8,246 nucleotides of DNA, taken from contig PLXW01000108.1 of assembly GCA_003151595.1 (NCBI GenBank), positions 99,506-107,751 of the forward strand, in the 5' to 3' direction. A program made the position numbers and the translations under genes. Below are positions 7,255 to 8,246 of this stretch, piece by piece (within the stretch, counting starts at the first letter, position 1; each line of letters starts with the position of its first letter). The notes under the pieces were generated by a model, which did not search any database, was not told the DNA's origin, and worked only from the letters and a program-made list of their open reading frames with translations. The DNA is from Myxococcales bacterium (GTDB lineage: Bacteria; Myxococcota; Polyangia; Polyangiales; Polyangiaceae).

Positions 7255-7364
7255 CGAACCCTCACCCCCGGCCCCTCTCCCGCAAGGGGAGAGGGGAGGA
7301 GAGATCACGCGTTGGCTCCCCCTCTCCCCTTGCGGGAGAGGGGGCTGGGGGGTGAGGGTTCGCG
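7255..7364. repeat. Palindromic dispersed repeat doublet, copy B
   Basis: The left arm starts CGAACCCTCACCCCC (7255-7269) and holds a 10-bp stem, CCCCTCTCCC (7272-7281) and GGGAGAGGGG (7287-7296). The core at 7297-7317 matches copy A at 1-88 in reverse. The right arm holds an 11-bp stem, CCCCCTCTCCC (7318-7328) and GGGAGAGGGGG (7334-7344), then CTGGGGGGTGAGGGTTCGCG (7345-7364). The arms are inverted copies of each other, so the whole doublet can form one large hairpin or two small ones. It lies 38 bp upstream of purQ and 2 bp upstream of the DUF559 ATG. Confidence 0.92.
7354..7358 (+). promoter_or_regulatory. Shine-Dalgarno supplied by the repeat arm
   Basis: GAGGG lies 8 nt before ATG 7367 and is part of the conserved GGGGTGAGGGTTCG tail of the repeat, also seen at 74-86 and 7749-7762. 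The same tail holds an in-frame GTG at 7352 that could be an alternative start, five codons upstream. Confidence 0.6.
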
Positions 7365-7366
7365 CG

Positions 7367-7741
7367 ATGAAGCGGATGACGATGACCGCGCGAGACCTTC
7401 GCCAGACGTCGACTCGCTCCGAGGAAATCCTCTGGAACGCACTCCGCGACCGCCGTCTCGACGGAACCAAGTGGCGACGGCAGCAGAAGGTCGACCGATT
7501 CGTCGTCGACTTCTTCTGCCCGGAAGCGCAGCTCGTCGTGGAGATCGACGGCGGCGTTCACGAGAGTCGTCAGGAGGCCGACGCCGAACGTGAACTCGCG
7601 ATCGCCCGCTTCGGTCTACGCGTCGTCCGCTTCTCCGCGACGGCCGTGGAGAACGATCTCCCGCACGTGCTCGCCGCACTCCGCATAGCCATCGCCCCCT
7701 CTCCCCTTGCGGGAGAGGGGGACGCGTTGCGAACCGAGTAG
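7367..7741 (+). CDS. DUF559 endonuclease-like protein (PD-(D/E)XK, Vsr-related)
   Basis: This 124-residue protein matches the DUF559 family, small proteins related to Vsr mismatch nickases and the PD-(D/E)XK nuclease fold. The order fits: T-R-S-E-E20-I-L-W in the first helix, W-R-R-Q at 36-39, V-V-D48-F-F-C-P, L-V-V-E59-I-D61-G-G-V-H65, then R-F-G-L-R-V-V-R-F at 81-89. The acidic residues and histidine usual in the family are all present, so it looks intact. The natural domain ends near residue 106. Residues 110-118 are encoded by the downstream repeat hairpin (7695-7721), and the TAG stop falls in a 23-bp insertion in that repeat. ATG 7367 is chosen for the GAGGG 8 nt upstream; ATG 7376 or 7382 and GTG 7352 are alternatives. 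No methylase or known partner is adjacent. Family membership is firm; its role, perhaps in moving or maintaining the repeats, is inference. Confidence 0.9.
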   Translation: MKRMTMTARDLRQTSTRSEEILWNALRDRRLDGTKWRRQQKVDRFVVDFFCPEAQLVVEIDGGVHESRQEADAERELAIARFGLRVVRFSATAVENDLPHVLAALRIAIAPSPLAGEGDALRTE

Positions 7742-7764
7742 ACGCTGGGGGGTGAGGGTTCGCG
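7695..7764. repeat. Palindromic dispersed repeat arm, copy C, with 23-bp insertion
   Basis: The 27-nt hairpin at 7695-7721 (11-bp stem, loop CTTGC) is identical to 7318-7344. The tail CTGGGGGGTGAGGGTTCGCG at 7745-7764 is identical to 7345-7364. Between them lie 23 bp (7722-7744) absent from the other copies. The insertion has GACGC at both edges (7721-7725 and 7741-7745). The first half overlaps the 3' end of the DUF559 gene. The tail ends 7 bp before the stop of the small minus-strand gene at 7772. Confidence 0.9.
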
Positions 7765-7771
7765 GGGCGCG

Positions 7772-8002
7772 TCAGATCCCCCGAAGCTCGCGCCCCAGCT
7801 TCCTCACATGATCGAGCCGATCCTTCGCCGTCGGAAACCGATCGCAAAAATACGCAATGAGCTCCCGCTTCCGCGCCATCCCAGCTTCGTCCGCTAGCAA
7901 ACCCGCCAGCCGAGCCTCGAACTCCGCGGGCGACATCGGCTTCTGATCGCGTTCAGCCGGCACACTTTCCACCAGCGCACGCCGCAACTCCGCGTCGTCC
8001 AT
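7772..8002 (-). CDS. Small hypothetical protein, 76 residues
   Basis: No family is recognised. The protein is highly charged and predicted helical, with no signal peptide, membrane segment or cysteine pair (one Cys, in A-Y-F-C-D-R-F near residue 53). An M-S-P-A-E-F-E-A-R-L stretch is followed by R-K-R-E-L-I-A-Y-F and a basic C-terminus, K-L-G-R-E-L-R-G-I. It is taken as real because GGAGAGG (8009-8015) lies 6 nt before ATG 8002, third positions are GC-rich, and it fills the gap next to purL. It is divergent from purL, with 72 bp between start codons, so the two may share a promoter region. Its 3' end touches the downstream repeat arm of the DUF559 cassette. Confidence 0.65.
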   Translation of the reverse strand: MDDAELRRALVESVPAERDQKPMSPAEFEARLAGLLADEAGMARKRELIAYFCDRFPTAKDRLDHVRKLGRELRGI

Positions 8003-8074
8003 TCGCCACCTCTCCGCTGAACTTTACCTCGCCCGTGGATCCCCTCCCCGTTTCCCGCTAATCCGTTCTTCCCG
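8003..8074. promoter_or_regulatory. Divergent spacer between the 76-residue gene and purL
   Basis: Start codons at 8002 (minus) and 8075 (plus) face away from this 72-bp spacer, so it must hold the signals for the small gene and probably for purL. No purine riboswitch fold or clear -35/-10 pair was recognised. The purL ATG lacks a visible Shine-Dalgarno and is preceded by a pyrimidine-rich stretch. Confidence 0.45.
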
Positions 8075-8246
8075 ATGGCGACGCCGCACTCCTCCTCTTC
8101 TCCCGCGCCCTTCCCCGGTGACTTGCCGATCACGCCCGCCGTGATCAAGCAGCACAAGATCAACACCGACGAGTACGCGCGCATCGAGAAGCATCTCGGT
8201 CGAGCGCCGACGTACACGGAGCTCGGCGTCTTCAGCGTGATGTGGA
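8075..8246 (+). CDS. purL: Phosphoribosylformylglycinamidine synthase subunit PurL, 5' part
   Basis: The first 57 codons are present and the gene runs off the window. After a Ser/Pro-rich leader of about 15 residues come I-T-P-A-V-I-K-Q-H, D-E-Y-A-R-I-E-K-H-L-G-R and P-T-Y-T-E-L-G-V-F-S-V-M-W. This is the family's conserved N-terminal block, which continues in known PurL proteins into N-E-H-C-S-Y. PurL is the synthase subunit that uses ATP and the ammonia made by PurQ to turn FGAR into FGAM. ATG 8075 is the only plausible start: in the same frame just upstream there is no ATG or GTG. The catalytic and ATP-binding regions lie outside the window. The purQ gene on the other strand supports the call. 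Confidence 0.95.
   Translation, partial: MATPHSSSSPAPFPGDLPITPAVIKQHKINTDEYARIEKHLGRAPTYTELGVFSVMW

Larger units (their letters stand above)
7255..7764 (+). mobile_element. Candidate repeat-bracketed DUF559 nuclease cassette
   Basis: A nuclease-like gene is framed by arms of one repeat family: a doublet upstream and a further arm downstream. The outer ends are perfect 15-bp inverted repeats, CGAACCCTCACCCCC (7255-7269) and GGGGGTGAGGGTTCG (7748-7762). The upstream right arm and the downstream arm are direct repeats, identical over a 27-bp hairpin and a 20-bp tail, with 23 bp inserted between them downstream. A gene-free doublet of the same family lies at 1-88. I see no obvious target-site duplication at the outer ends. 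Mobility is inferred from structure and by analogy with REP elements and their RAYT transposases; it is not shown. The boundaries fit the repeat ends and could be wider. Confidence 0.45.

Noticed and set aside
6866..7366. N-terminal extension of the DUF559 frame across purQ and the repeat
   Set aside because: This part is antisense to purQ, then translates the repeat. The DUF559 domain begins just after ATG 7367, which has its own ribosome site.
7305..7847. Minus-strand open frame across the DUF559 gene and both flanking arms
   Set aside because: It is a shadow of the DUF559 gene, with repeat-derived Pro/Arg-rich sequence and no domain.
7894..8217. Minus-strand 107-codon frame over the purL start
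   Set aside because: It overlaps the conserved purL N-terminus and the 76-residue gene in another frame, and has no ribosome site or recognisable domain.

Overview
The window reads as chromosomal DNA of a GC-rich myxobacterium (Myxococcota, Polyangia-like). This rests on strong G/C preference at third codon positions, a transmembrane Ser/Thr kinase with a long Pro/Thr-rich tail, a partner protein with TPR-like and PEGA-like parts, and a lipoprotein with the Asp-Ala-Gly-Pro linker common in that phylum. No rRNA or 16S marker is present, so this is inference from gene style.

Layout, left to right. (1) Positions 1-88: a palindromic dispersed repeat, cut by the window edge. (2) 110-691, minus: a UPF0016/GDT1 membrane cation transporter. 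(3) 692-1133: an intergenic stretch with a 21-bp-spaced direct repeat and a 62-bp tandem repeat of about 5.2 copies. (4) 1134-6437, all minus: a kinase, a TPR/PEGA-like exported protein whose GTG start overlaps the kinase stop, and a large lipoprotein whose C-terminal half looks like a degenerate endonuclease/exonuclease/phosphatase (DNase I-like) fold. These three genes look like one transcription unit. (5) 6536-7216, minus: purQ. (6) 7255-7764: a compact cassette with a DUF559 (PD-(D/E)XK-like, Vsr-related) nuclease gene bracketed by arms of the same palindromic repeat seen at 1-88. (7) 7772-8002, minus: an unrecognised 76-residue protein. (8) 8075 to the window end, plus: the 5' end of purL.

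How the genes relate. purQ and purL encode two parts of FGAM synthase in purine synthesis. They point away from each other with the DUF559 cassette and the small gene between them. The kinase, TPR protein and lipoprotein look like an envelope signalling set: a cytoplasmic kinase domain with an outward tail, a translationally coupled exported partner, and a surface or periplasmic lipoprotein.

The best candidate for an undescribed system is the cassette at 7255-7764. Its 15-bp outer ends are perfect inverted repeats. A doublet of inverted palindromic arms lies upstream of the nuclease gene and supplies its ribosome binding site. A further arm lies downstream and encodes the protein's last residues. 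A gene-free doublet of the same family lies at 1-88 in reverse orientation. The arrangement resembles REPIN/RAYT pairs, with a nuclease in place of a tyrosine transposase.
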